A DNA stretch of 56,006 nucleotides. Source: Clostridiaceae bacterium. Lineage in GTDB: Bacteria > Bacillota > Clostridia > Oscillospirales > Acutalibacteraceae. Made by a program: the position numbers and the translations under genes. The notes under the pieces were generated by a model. The model worked only from the letters and a program-made list of their open reading frames with translations, was not told where the DNA came from and made no database searches. Every line of letters begins with the position of its first letter. The stretch's first letter is position 1. The stretch lies in the NCBI GenBank assembly GCA_904501755.1, contig CAJGBV010000014.1, positions 1 to 56,006 of the forward strand, written 5' to 3'. This document shows, piece by piece, positions 41,207 to 49,750 of this stretch.

Positions 41207-42133
41207 ATGTTGGTTATTACTGATAAAAAACTTTATGCGGAAAAAATAGATGCTGAAATCGTTATCGTTTCGGGAATAAAAGACTTGGAAAAGTATTCAG
41301 GAAATGGCGACGTAAAGGTTATCTGCGGCAGTCGTGCTATGGCAGTGGCTGTAAATAAAATGGCTTTTCCTTCATTAAAACTGTTTCAGCTCACTTCGGC
41401 AGGCTTTGACAGTGTACCTCTTGAGGATTATGCAAATAAAAATGTAGCTGTGGCAAATGCAGGCAATGTGTACAGTACACCTATTGCAGAAACAGTAGTT
41501 TTCGGTATACTGCAGTTTGCTAAACGGCTTCGTAAAAATCCTAATAACAGACTTTTTAAAATCACAAGAGGATATAGACTCATATCTGAGCTTAAAGATA
41601 AAAAAATTCTTATTATGGGAGCCGGAAATATTGGAACGGCAATTGCCCAGCGACTTAGCGGCTTTGAAATGATAATAGATGGATACGACCCTTATTGTGA
41701 AGATAAAAAGCAGTATGAAAAAATTATACGCAGCAGGGAAGAGTTAAAGGCGTGTATAAATGATTATGACTATATAGTTTCTACCTTGCCTCATAATGAG
41801 CAGACCGAGGGCTTTATTAATGCTGAACTGTTTTCCTTTATGAAAAATACTGTAGTAATAGTTAATGTCGGTAGAAAAGCGGTGTTTAATGAAGCGGATT
41901 TTTATTCTGCTCTTAAAAATAAAGCAGTGGGTGGAGCGGTACTTGATATGTTCGAAAAACTACCAAATCCTGTTACTAATAAATTTAGACGTCTTAAAAA
42001 TGTTATTGTGTGGCCGGGTGTATCGGCTATATCGAAAGAACTTGATGTAAGACTGAGAAAACATATGACAAATAATACAGTGGCGGCATTAAATGGCGAG
42101 AAAATTGCAAATGTAATCAATGGAGTGCAGTAG
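41207..42133 (+). CDS. D-isomer-specific 2-hydroxyacid dehydrogenase family protein
   Basis: This 308-residue NAD(P)-dependent dehydrogenase would reduce a 2-oxo acid to a D-2-hydroxy acid or the reverse. The split catalytic domain begins with a short N-terminus and LFQLTSAGFDSVPLEDY near residues 60-76. The NAD-binding fold has DKKILIMGAGNIGTAIAQRL near 128-147, and catalytic segments are VSTLPHNEQTEGFIN near 190-204 and FMKNTVVIVNVGRKAVFNEADF near 210-231. The Arg of VGRKAV is present, and the last His-bearing segment is changed (WPGVSAIS), so activity is not assured. It follows the aldolase by 3 bases. Confidence 0.82.
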   Translation: MLVITDKKLYAEKIDAEIVIVSGIKDLEKYSGNGDVKVICGSRAMAVAVNKMAFPSLKLFQLTSAGFDSVPLEDYANKNVAVANAGNVYSTPIAETVVFGILQFAKRLRKNPNNRLFKITRGYRLISELKDKKILIMGAGNIGTAIAQRLSGFEMIIDGYDPYCEDKKQYEKIIRSREELKACINDYDYIVSTLPHNEQTEGFINAELFSFMKNTVVIVNVGRKAVFNEADFYSALKNKAVGGAVLDMFEKLPNPVTNKFRRLKNVIVWPGVSAISKELDVRLRKHMTNNTVAALNGEKIANVINGVQ

Positions 42134-42134
42134 T

Positions 42135-43094
42135 ATGTTTTTAAGTGTAATTGTCCCTGTTTACAATGTAGAAAAGTATTTAAGAGAGTGTTTAGAAAGC
42201 ATTCTTAACCAGACTTTTACGGATTTTGAGGTTATTCTCGTAGATGATGGTTCTAAAGACAGTAGCGGTGCTATATGTGATGAATATGCTGAAAAAGACA
42301 GTAGAGTAAAGGTTATCCATAAAGAAAATGGCGGTCAGTCAACCGCAAGAAATACGGGTTTCAGAGAGGCTCGGGGAAAGTACACTTTCTTTATTGATAG
42401 TGACGACTTTGTGACATATAATGGCTTTTTTGCAGATGTTAACCTTGCAACTCAACATAATACGGATATTGTTCTTTACAGGTATAAAAAATATTACAGT
42501 AGCGAAAATACTAAATCTGTAGGAGTGCCGTTTTCTAAAATGGATTACAGTAATAATTTGGAACTTCTTTCTGAATTAGTTAAAAATGATACATTTTTCT
42601 GTTCTTGCTGGACTAAGGTTATCAGGACTTCATTGCTTAGGGATAATAATATAATGTTTGATGAATCTCTTTCTTGCGAGGATATGGATTGGTATTATAA
42701 CGTACTTCAGTATGCAGATGGTTTTAAAGTACTTGATAAAGAATGTATAAACTACAGACAACGAGAAAACTCTGTTACCTCGGTGTTTAAAAAGAAGAGT
42801 ATTACTGACTATATTTTTACTATAGAAAAATGGTATGATAACATAAGTAATATTGAAGATACAGAAAACAGATATGTTTTATTTTCTTCTTTAGCAAAGC
42901 TCTATTGTAATCTTTTGATTGCTTATTCGATAAATAAAGACAAGCTAAAAGAAGAAAAAAATAAAATCTTTTCATTTAAGCATCTGCTTAAATATAATTT
43001 AAATTCCAGAACAAACAAGTTTTTTAAACTTTCAAAGCTGATGGGTTTAAATTTGACTTGTACACTTATTAATATATTAGATAAAGTGCGGTGA
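42135..43094 (+). CDS. Glycosyltransferase family 2
   Basis: This is a 319-residue GT-A glycosyltransferase. The start MFLSVIVPVYNVEKYLRECL, then DFEVILVDDGSKDSSGAICDEYA near residues 31-53, NGGQSTARNTGFREARGKY near 67-85, and FFIDSDDFVTY near 86-96 with the DxD metal site are diagnostic. A second acidic cluster lies in LSCEDMDWYYN near 178-188. It is soluble or peripheral. The chosen ATG 42135 begins right at the conserved strand; the longer reading would overlap the dehydrogenase gene. It adds one sugar of the repeat unit; donor unknown. Confidence 0.92.
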   Translation: MFLSVIVPVYNVEKYLRECLESILNQTFTDFEVILVDDGSKDSSGAICDEYAEKDSRVKVIHKENGGQSTARNTGFREARGKYTFFIDSDDFVTYNGFFADVNLATQHNTDIVLYRYKKYYSSENTKSVGVPFSKMDYSNNLELLSELVKNDTFFCSCWTKVIRTSLLRDNNIMFDESLSCEDMDWYYNVLQYADGFKVLDKECINYRQRENSVTSVFKKKSITDYIFTIEKWYDNISNIEDTENRYVLFSSLAKLYCNLLIAYSINKDKLKEEKNKIFSFKHLLKYNLNSRTNKFFKLSKLMGLNLTCTLINILDKVR

Positions 43095-43100
43095 AAAAAA

Positions 43101-44372
43101 GTGAAAAAGCCTAAAGTGCTTGTTGTAGGTATAAATCCTTGGATAGATAATACAGGTATAAATACACTGATAAACTTCTTTTCTGATTGGGGAAAAGAAG
43201 AACTTGCTCATATCTATACAAGAGAGAGGCTTCCTTATACAAAGATATGCGACAGGTTTTTTCGCATTTCTGAAACTGCTGTTATAAGAAGTGTATACAA
43301 AAGAAGAACAGTGACGGGCGAGGAGGTTTGCAATACTCCGAATACTGCTAAAACCGCAACCGAAAATAAATATTATAATGGTAAACGCTCACATTTGAAG
43401 TCATTTATCAGAGAGCTTATATGGCTGTTTGGCGGTTGGAAGTCTAAAAAATTAAGAACTTTTTTGGACAGTTACAGTGCGGATGTTCTTTTCTTTCCTA
43501 TTTATTCAAATGTCTATATGTGCAGACTTCAGAATTTTATCTGTAAGTATACTGGGAAACCTTGTGTGCTATACATATCGGATGATAATTATTCATATAA
43601 ACCTGTTGAAAAAAATCCTATATCTCTATTTCTTAGATTTTGGCTTAGAACACAGGAGAAAAAACTTTTTAAAGCGGCTTCCAAAGTTCTTGTTATTGCA
43701 CCCAAACAAAAGGACGAATATGATAGAATTTTTGGTGTGAACAGCGAAGTGCTTACAAAGGGTATTGATTTTAGTGAAATTCCTTATGAAGAAAAGCCTG
43801 TTAATTTTCCTATAAAAATGGTATATACAGGCAAGCTTATTATTGGTAGATGGAAGTCACTTGCCGCTATAGCTAAGGCACTTAATAAGATAAATGAAAA
43901 CGGTGTTAAAGCAGAACTTGATATATATACTACAGATACACTGACCGAGGAACAAGATAAGGCACTGAATTTCGGTGGCTGTAAGGTTAAAGGTTCTCTT
44001 ACCTTGGAAGAAGTTCAGCATGTTCAAAAACAGGCGGATATTCTTGTTTTTGTTGAAAGTCTTGAGAATAAATACAAGAATGCAGCGCGTCTTTCTTTCT
44101 CTACAAAAATTACTGATTACCTTAAAAATGGCAAATGTATTTTTGCAATAGGAGATAAAGATATTGCTCCTATTGATTATTTCAACCGTTATGATTCTGC
44201 TGTTACCGCTTCGTCTTATGAAGAAATAGGAGAAAAGCTGATTTGGCTTATTAACAGCAGTGAAAAAATAACAGAATACAGCAAAAAAGCCTATGAATGC
44301 GGTAAAGAACATCATGATAAAGAAAAAATGGATAAAGTTTTATATGATGCAATTTTTAATGCTGCTGAATAA
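43101..44372 (+). CDS. Putative GT-B glycosyltransferase
   Basis: This 423-residue protein is probably a GT-B glycosyltransferase, but the match is looser than for its neighbours. It begins VKKPKVLVVGINPWIDNTGIN, has a donor-domain-like LVIAPKQKDEYDRIFG near residues 198-213, then PIKMVYTGKLIIGRWKSLAAIAKAL near 236-260, and QADILVFVESLENKYKNAARLSFSTKITDYLKNGKCIFAIG near the end. There is no clear E-x7-E pair. GTG 43101 follows the previous stop by 6 bases. It could alternatively be a related sugar-binding protein without activity. Confidence 0.7.
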   Translation: MKKPKVLVVGINPWIDNTGINTLINFFSDWGKEELAHIYTRERLPYTKICDRFFRISETAVIRSVYKRRTVTGEEVCNTPNTAKTATENKYYNGKRSHLKSFIRELIWLFGGWKSKKLRTFLDSYSADVLFFPIYSNVYMCRLQNFICKYTGKPCVLYISDDNYSYKPVEKNPISLFLRFWLRTQEKKLFKAASKVLVIAPKQKDEYDRIFGVNSEVLTKGIDFSEIPYEEKPVNFPIKMVYTGKLIIGRWKSLAAIAKALNKINENGVKAELDIYTTDTLTEEQDKALNFGGCKVKGSLTLEEVQHVQKQADILVFVESLENKYKNAARLSFSTKITDYLKNGKCIFAIGDKDIAPIDYFNRYDSAVTASSYEEIGEKLIWLINSSEKITEYSKKAYECGKEHHDKEKMDKVLYDAIFNAAE

Positions 44373-44390
44373 TCCTGGAGGAATTTGTGG

Positions 44391-45452
44391 ATGAATGATA
44401 TAAAATCTCTTAAACGCAAAAATTATTGGGGATTGGATATAGGAAAATTTATCTGTGCAATATTGATTATCTGTGCACACTTTGCTTCTGAGAGAGGCAA
44501 TTTTCCGCCTCTTTTGGATTATTGTTTTTCTATTTATGTTATTGCAGTGCCGTTTTTCTTTGCTTGTAGTGGCTTTCTCTTTTTTAAAAAATGGCTTTCC
44601 TTAGATAAAAAGTCTCAAAAAGATTACTTTATAAGTTATCAAAAACGAATTTGGACTATGTATGGTTTGTGGACTGCAGTTTATATGATATTTGTGGTAG
44701 AAAATTGGATTAGGAAAGGTACTTTAGGTGTGGCTCAGTTTTTAAAATGGGCACATATGGCATTAGTTATTCAGACCTATTCAACTATATGGTTTCTTCC
44801 TGCACTGGCAATAGGTGTTGCGATTACATGTTTTCTTGTAAGCAGGTTTTCGAAAAGAACTGTTATCATTATCTCCACAATTCTTTATGTTTTTGGAATG
44901 CTTGGTTATAGCTATTATTTTTTAATAGAAGGAACACCTCTTGAAAATATAATGGATGTGTATTTTCTTATATTTAAGACTACAAGAAACGGACTCTTTA
45001 ATGCTGTACCATTTGTTTTTATGGGATTTTTAGTAGCTGATAAAGAGACAGAACCAACACGTAAAGAATTTGGTAAGTATTTTTTCTTAACAATTGCGTC
45101 TTTGGTGCTTGTTGTGGCTGAGTGTTTTGTTTTAAAACTTAGATTTGATGTTACAGGTATGGATATATCCATCTTTTTAGTTCCTTTTACTTACTTTTTT
45201 GTGAAGTGTCTTGTGAAATTGGAACTGAAACAAAATATTGCGTGGCTATGGTGCAGAAAACTTAGTCTTTTAATGTTTGTTTCCCAAAGATTGTTTTTGA
45301 GCGCTTTGCCGGCAGTTTTACCCACATTATTTAATGTACTGTACGGTAACAGTTATATAGGTATGTTAACGGTGTTATTGCTAATTATAGGTTTTTCTGT
45401 GCTGTTTATAAAATTAAGTGAAAAAATTTCTTTTCTTAAAAAGTTTATATAA
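44391..45452 (+). CDS. Membrane acyltransferase, family 3 (OafA/WecH-like)
   Basis: This integral membrane protein of 353 residues has about ten predicted helices. It resembles acyltransferase family 3 enzymes that add acetyl or other short acyl groups to surface sugars. The first helix ends with ICAHFASERGNFPPL, where the His in the loop is the family's conserved residue. Further features are FFFACSGFLFFKKW near residues 50-63 and TIWFLPALAIGVAI near 130-143. I chose ATG 44391 because GGAGG (44377-44381) lies 9 bases before it; a TTG at 44385 is an alternative. O-acetylation of the glycan is the likely role. Confidence 0.85.
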   Translation: MNDIKSLKRKNYWGLDIGKFICAILIICAHFASERGNFPPLLDYCFSIYVIAVPFFFACSGFLFFKKWLSLDKKSQKDYFISYQKRIWTMYGLWTAVYMIFVVENWIRKGTLGVAQFLKWAHMALVIQTYSTIWFLPALAIGVAITCFLVSRFSKRTVIIISTILYVFGMLGYSYYFLIEGTPLENIMDVYFLIFKTTRNGLFNAVPFVFMGFLVADKETEPTRKEFGKYFFLTIASLVLVVAECFVLKLRFDVTGMDISIFLVPFTYFFVKCLVKLELKQNIAWLWCRKLSLLMFVSQRLFLSALPAVLPTLFNVLYGNSYIGMLTVLLLIIGFSVLFIKLSEKISFLKKFI

Positions 45453-45478
45453 ATGATTTTATGTGAGGGAGTGAAAAA

Positions 45479-46681
45479 ATGAGAGTATTGCAGATAAATG
45501 CGGTATATGGTACAGGAAGTACTGGCGTTATTGTAAAAGATATACACGAGCTATGCCTTAGTGAAAAAATTGAATCTTATGTCGCATACTCTTCGTCAAA
45601 TATCCCCACAAGTGAAATTAAAAACGGCTATAGAATAGGTAATAAACTTTTTAATAATCTGCATGCACTTCTTTGCAGAATTAACGGTATGCAGGGGTAT
45701 TTTTCAAGTTTTTCAACAAAGAAGCTTTTAAAACATATAGACAACATAAAGCCGGATATTGTTCAGCTTCATAACCTTCACAGCAACTATATCCATCTTA
45801 ATATGTTGCTGAAATACTTGGCAAAGAACAAGATTAAAACCATAGTTACCTTGCACGACTGTTGGTTTTATACAGGTGGTTGCTTTCACTATACGGCAGC
45901 AGGTTGTGATAAATGGCTTAAAGAATGCGGAGGCTGTCCTAAAAATAAAAGAGGAACTACTTCTTACTTTTTTGACCGTTCAGCAAAAATACTTGCAGAC
46001 AGAAAGAAATACTTTGGTGCAATTAAAGATTTAACTGTTGTAGGTGTTTCGCAGTGGATAACACATGAAGCGGTTAAAACAGTGTTTAAGGGTAGAAAAG
46101 CTGTAACGATACATAACGGTATTGATACTGGCTTTTTTAAGCCTACCGTTTCGGGTTTTAGAAAAAAATATAACCTTGAGGATATGTTTATTATTCTCGG
46201 TCCGTACGGCAAATGGACTTCCAGGTACAATACAGACACTTTTAAGCGGGTTGTTGATTCTTTGAAAGCAGATGAGATTCTTGTTCTTATGGGTTGCAGA
46301 GATGATATAAAAAGTATTTCGGAAAAAGTGGTCATTTTGCCATTTACAAAAGATAAAGATGAGTTACGTAAAATATATTCTGCAGCAGATGTTTTTATAA
46401 ATCCTACAAGAGAAGAATCACTTTCCCTTATAAATATTGAGGCTCAAAGCTGCGGAACGCCTGTTATAACCTACTCAAATACCGGTGTTAAGGAAACTGT
46501 GGATGGAGTTTGTGGATTTGCAGTAGGTAATGGTAATGTGGAAATGCTGATTATGAAAAAGGAATTTTTAAAGCAAAATAAAGTTTCTGATGGTTGCAGA
46601 AAACATATTGAAAATAAGTTTGATAGAGTGTCAAATTATAACAAATATATACAATTATTTTATGAGATTTGGGAGTCTTAA
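45479..46681 (+). CDS. Glycosyltransferase family 4
   Basis: This 400-residue GT-B glycosyltransferase begins MRVLQINAVYGTGSTGVIV and has the acceptor-side segment IVQLHNLHSNYIHLNMLLKYL near residues 96-116. HDCWFYTGGCFHYTAAGCDKW near 127-147 has several cysteines, as in WcaC-like enzymes. The donor domain contains VTIHNGIDTGFFKP near 210-223 and NPTREESLSLINIEAQSCGTPVITY near 316-340, with a donor-binding Glu. It probably transfers one residue of the repeat unit. GGGAG precedes the ATG, and the next gene starts right after its stop. Confidence 0.9.
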   Translation: MRVLQINAVYGTGSTGVIVKDIHELCLSEKIESYVAYSSSNIPTSEIKNGYRIGNKLFNNLHALLCRINGMQGYFSSFSTKKLLKHIDNIKPDIVQLHNLHSNYIHLNMLLKYLAKNKIKTIVTLHDCWFYTGGCFHYTAAGCDKWLKECGGCPKNKRGTTSYFFDRSAKILADRKKYFGAIKDLTVVGVSQWITHEAVKTVFKGRKAVTIHNGIDTGFFKPTVSGFRKKYNLEDMFIILGPYGKWTSRYNTDTFKRVVDSLKADEILVLMGCRDDIKSISEKVVILPFTKDKDELRKIYSAADVFINPTREESLSLINIEAQSCGTPVITYSNTGVKETVDGVCGFAVGNGNVEMLIMKKEFLKQNKVSDGCRKHIENKFDRVSNYNKYIQLFYEIWES

Positions 46682-47947
46682 ATGTATTACACTTATTTAA
46701 ACCAAGATAAACAATTAAATAAATGCACGAAACTGGGTTGGCTTGAATTCGCCATTATTGTGTTTTTTTCTGCACATTATATATTACCATCTTTTGATGC
46801 AATGCTTCCCGACATAATAATTCTCGTTGCAAAGATAGGGTATATTTTGTACGTTTGTGGTTTGCAGCCTAAACGAACAGGTTACATTTTGTTGTGTTTT
46901 GCAATATTTGTTTATTTAGGAATAATTTACGCGTTGCTAACGGATACTGCAACTATCGACACTTCTCTTGCTAACTATAAACTTTTGAGTATCTATTCGA
47001 AATTTACTCAGTATTTTGATATGTTTTTTCCTTTTATATTAACATTTAGAATAGCAGAATGTAATGATTCCAAGAAGAAAAAATGGTTGCTTGCTATAAT
47101 TTCATTAATGATTGTCTATGTTATTTATGTTACTATTCGGGAAATAGAGATAAATCCCAATGTTACAAGAAGCTGGTCAGGTTTTTCTGAGTCATCAAAA
47201 AATAACATCGCTTCATACTATTTCGTTTATGCGATACCTATAGTTATTAGTTTATTGGTGATAAGTTTTAATAAATGTAAAAGCTTTTTATTAAAAATAG
47301 CAATAATTCTCTTAATAGTCTACAGCTTCTATTTTTTACTCAAAGCACAATATACTTTAGCGTTACTTATTGCCGTTATCGGCGTTGCAATGGGATTTAT
47401 TAAATCTACTAAAAGTAATGTAACAAAATTTATAGTAATTATTGCGACAGCTGTTTTAATGGTGTTTATGTCTGATATTTTAAGTTTTGTTGCATCTAAG
47501 ATAGAGTCAAGGCAAATGGCAATACGATTTAAAGAACTTGCTGACTTTTTTACACGTGGCGATGCTACAGGATATAATCTTGGCGGCCGATTAAAACTTT
47601 ATTGGAAAAGTATATTGGCGTTTTTAGCAAGTCCTGTTTGGGGTAACAGAAGACTTGATTTTGACGGTCATGCTACCTTCCTCACCATTCTTTCGGATAC
47701 CGGTATTATCGGTGGTATTCCTTTCTATTATCTTTATTTTTCTATGAAAAAGCAGATATCTCAGGCAATAGGTGATAATGAAAATCTTTTTATAGTTCCT
47801 TTTATAATGCTTGTTTTAATGGGTCTTACAAACCCTATTCATGCTGCTTACCCTGTAGGATTTACAGTATGGTTCGTTGTTCCTCTTATAATAATGATTG
47901 TTAATGAAAATAAGAAAGTGGAGTTAGGAGGTATGGAAAATGAATAA
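46682..47947 (+). CDS. Wzy-like polysaccharide polymerase / O-antigen ligase-like membrane protein
   Basis: This 421-residue membrane protein has about eleven hydrophobic helices and a large outside loop near residues 270-330 that contains GYNLGGRLKLYWKSILAFLASPVWGNRRL. That layout matches Wzy polymerases, which join lipid-linked repeat units outside the membrane. Sequence conservation in this family is low, so the call rests on topology, the loop with its Arg residues, and position. The ATG follows the previous stop with no gap. It ends overlapping the next start. A ligase to another acceptor is a less likely alternative. Confidence 0.8.
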   Translation: MYYTYLNQDKQLNKCTKLGWLEFAIIVFFSAHYILPSFDAMLPDIIILVAKIGYILYVCGLQPKRTGYILLCFAIFVYLGIIYALLTDTATIDTSLANYKLLSIYSKFTQYFDMFFPFILTFRIAECNDSKKKKWLLAIISLMIVYVIYVTIREIEINPNVTRSWSGFSESSKNNIASYYFVYAIPIVISLLVISFNKCKSFLLKIAIILLIVYSFYFLLKAQYTLALLIAVIGVAMGFIKSTKSNVTKFIVIIATAVLMVFMSDILSFVASKIESRQMAIRFKELADFFTRGDATGYNLGGRLKLYWKSILAFLASPVWGNRRLDFDGHATFLTILSDTGIIGGIPFYYLYFSMKKQISQAIGDNENLFIVPFIMLVLMGLTNPIHAAYPVGFTVWFVVPLIIMIVNENKKVELGGMENE

Positions 47948-48944
47948 ATGGGAGATTGATGTTCCGGTACTTCTTATATTTTTTGCCCGTTCCGATACTT
48001 TCGAAAAAGTTTTTGAGCAGGTGAGAAAAGCTCGTCCAAGTACACTGCTTTTATGGCAGGACGGTCCCAGAGAAAACCGTCCTGACGATATTGAAGGAAT
48101 TGAAAAATGCAGAAAAATAGCAGAGAATATAGATTGGGAATGCACTGTTTATAGAAATTATCAGGAAAAAAATTTAGGCTGTGACCCGTCCACACATTAT
48201 TCTCATCGCTGGGCTTTTAGTCTTGTGGATAAGTGTATAGTTCTTGAGGATGATTTCCTTGTTTCAGATTCATTTTTTCGTTACTGCAAGGAATTGCTTG
48301 ATAGATATGAAAATGATGAAAGAGTAAACCACATTTGCGGCTTTAATTTGCTTGGGGAATGTGAAAGCTGTTCTAATGATTATCTCTTTTCCTATAACGG
48401 CTCTGGTGCCTGGGCAAGCTGGCGTAGAGTGGCAGACGGTTGGGATATGACCTATTCTTTCTTGCACGATGAATATGCAATGAAGAATTTAAGAAAAAAG
48501 TATGGTAAAAAATACTTTGATAGGTGCTATAAAACTGCTTTGCGACACGAAAAAAGCGGAAAGGCGTTCTGGGAAAGTATTTTAGGCTTCGACTGTCTTC
48601 TTAATAACCGTTATGCAATTATTCCTAAAAAAAATCTTGTTTCTAATATCGGTATGACTCCGGGGTCTACCCATTCGCATACTGAAGTGGAACTTCTTCC
48701 TAAAGAACAGCAAAAAATATTTAATAATCCTGTAAATGAAATTGAATTTCCTCTGAAACATCCTAAGTATGTAGTTCCTGATTTTGAGTATATGAAGGAT
48801 TTGAATGTTTTGATGGGGAATGGCACCCCTATTCGAAACTTCTATTATAAATGTATATACATTTTTAAATGCATCACTCATGGAAAATTTTATTTATTGA
48901 CTGATGGACTTAAAAGAAGAATTAAAAGGCTAAGGAGTAAGTAA
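47940..48944 (+). CDS. GT-A-fold glycosyltransferase
   Basis: This 334-residue protein resembles GT-A glycosyltransferases found in capsule loci (sometimes called hemolytic or hemolysin-activation-like). The start VPVLLIFFARSDTFEKVFEQV is followed by STLLLWQDGPREN near residues 34-46 and NLGCDPSTHYSHRWAFSLVDKCIVLEDDFLV near 79-109, with the acidic donor site EDD. NGSGAWASWRRVADGWD lies near 156-172. The ATG overlaps the previous gene and has GGAGG about 9 bases before it. Donor and acceptor are unknown. Confidence 0.82.
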   Translation: MNKWEIDVPVLLIFFARSDTFEKVFEQVRKARPSTLLLWQDGPRENRPDDIEGIEKCRKIAENIDWECTVYRNYQEKNLGCDPSTHYSHRWAFSLVDKCIVLEDDFLVSDSFFRYCKELLDRYENDERVNHICGFNLLGECESCSNDYLFSYNGSGAWASWRRVADGWDMTYSFLHDEYAMKNLRKKYGKKYFDRCYKTALRHEKSGKAFWESILGFDCLLNNRYAIIPKKNLVSNIGMTPGSTHSHTEVELLPKEQQKIFNNPVNEIEFPLKHPKYVVPDFEYMKDLNVLMGNGTPIRNFYYKCIYIFKCITHGKFYLLTDGLKRRIKRLRSK

Positions 48945-49750
48945 TGAGCAAGTATACCGTATGTGGTTATGATATCGAGGTTATGCACGCAAGAATGCTG
49001 GAAATAGCGATAGAGGTTGACCGTATCTGCAGAGAGCAGGGATTGAAATGCTCTCTTTACGGCGGTTCGGTTATAGGCGCTGTGCGACATAACGGCTTTA
49101 TTCCTTGGGATCACGATATAGATATGGCTATGCCGCGTAAAGATTACGATAAATTTGTTAAATATATGAAAGAGAATAAAAACGAAAAAATCTTTTTCAG
49201 CAATTATAAATCGGAAAAGCGTTATCCTAACAGTTGGGGTAAGGTTCGACTTAACGGTACTGTATTTTTAGAAAAAGAATTGGCTTCGCTAAAGGAGCTT
49301 CATAAGGGTGTTTTTATAGATTTGCATCCCATTGATAATATTATACCTTGTTTTATAAAGCTACAGGTAAGGCTTAATTTATTCTGGTCTTGTGTAGGTC
49401 AGGTTAAAAGCGGAATATATAACGGCTCTACATTTAAAAGAAGTATTTATGGTTTGTTCTCATGGTTCCCGTACAGCTTTATAAATTCAATGCGTTCCTT
49501 TTCTATGAAAATGTTTAAATATTTGCCTACAAAATATGTTTATAAGGTAGCTCACCCCAATAATGGAGTTTATCCAATTCCAAGGTGTACCTTTGAAGAA
49601 CTTGTTGAACACAAGTTTGAAGATAAAACCTTTTTTATACCTGAGAACTATGATGAATTTCTAACTAAAAGATACGGCAACTATATGGAAATACCTCCCG
49701 AATCAGAGGTTTATGAATGCTGTACATCTATTGTGGAGTGTAAATTATGA
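48944..49750 (+). CDS. LicD-family phosphotransferase
   Basis: This 268-residue LicD-family protein would attach a phosphorylated group, classically phosphocholine from CDP-choline, to a surface glycan. The nucleotidyltransferase-like core is clear: LKCSLYGGSVIGAVRHNGFI near residues 30-49 followed by PWDHDIDMAMPRKDYDKF near 50-67 with the metal-binding Asp pair. A second segment FIDLHPIDNIIP lies near 122-133. No licA, licB or licC genes for choline uptake and activation are in this window, so the substrate may be another CDP- or phospho-compound. The start overlaps the previous stop as TAATG. Confidence 0.87.
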   Translation: MSKYTVCGYDIEVMHARMLEIAIEVDRICREQGLKCSLYGGSVIGAVRHNGFIPWDHDIDMAMPRKDYDKFVKYMKENKNEKIFFSNYKSEKRYPNSWGKVRLNGTVFLEKELASLKELHKGVFIDLHPIDNIIPCFIKLQVRLNLFWSCVGQVKSGIYNGSTFKRSIYGLFSWFPYSFINSMRSFSMKMFKYLPTKYVYKVAHPNNGVYPIPRCTFEELVEHKFEDKTFFIPENYDEFLTKRYGNYMEIPPESEVYECCTSIVECKL

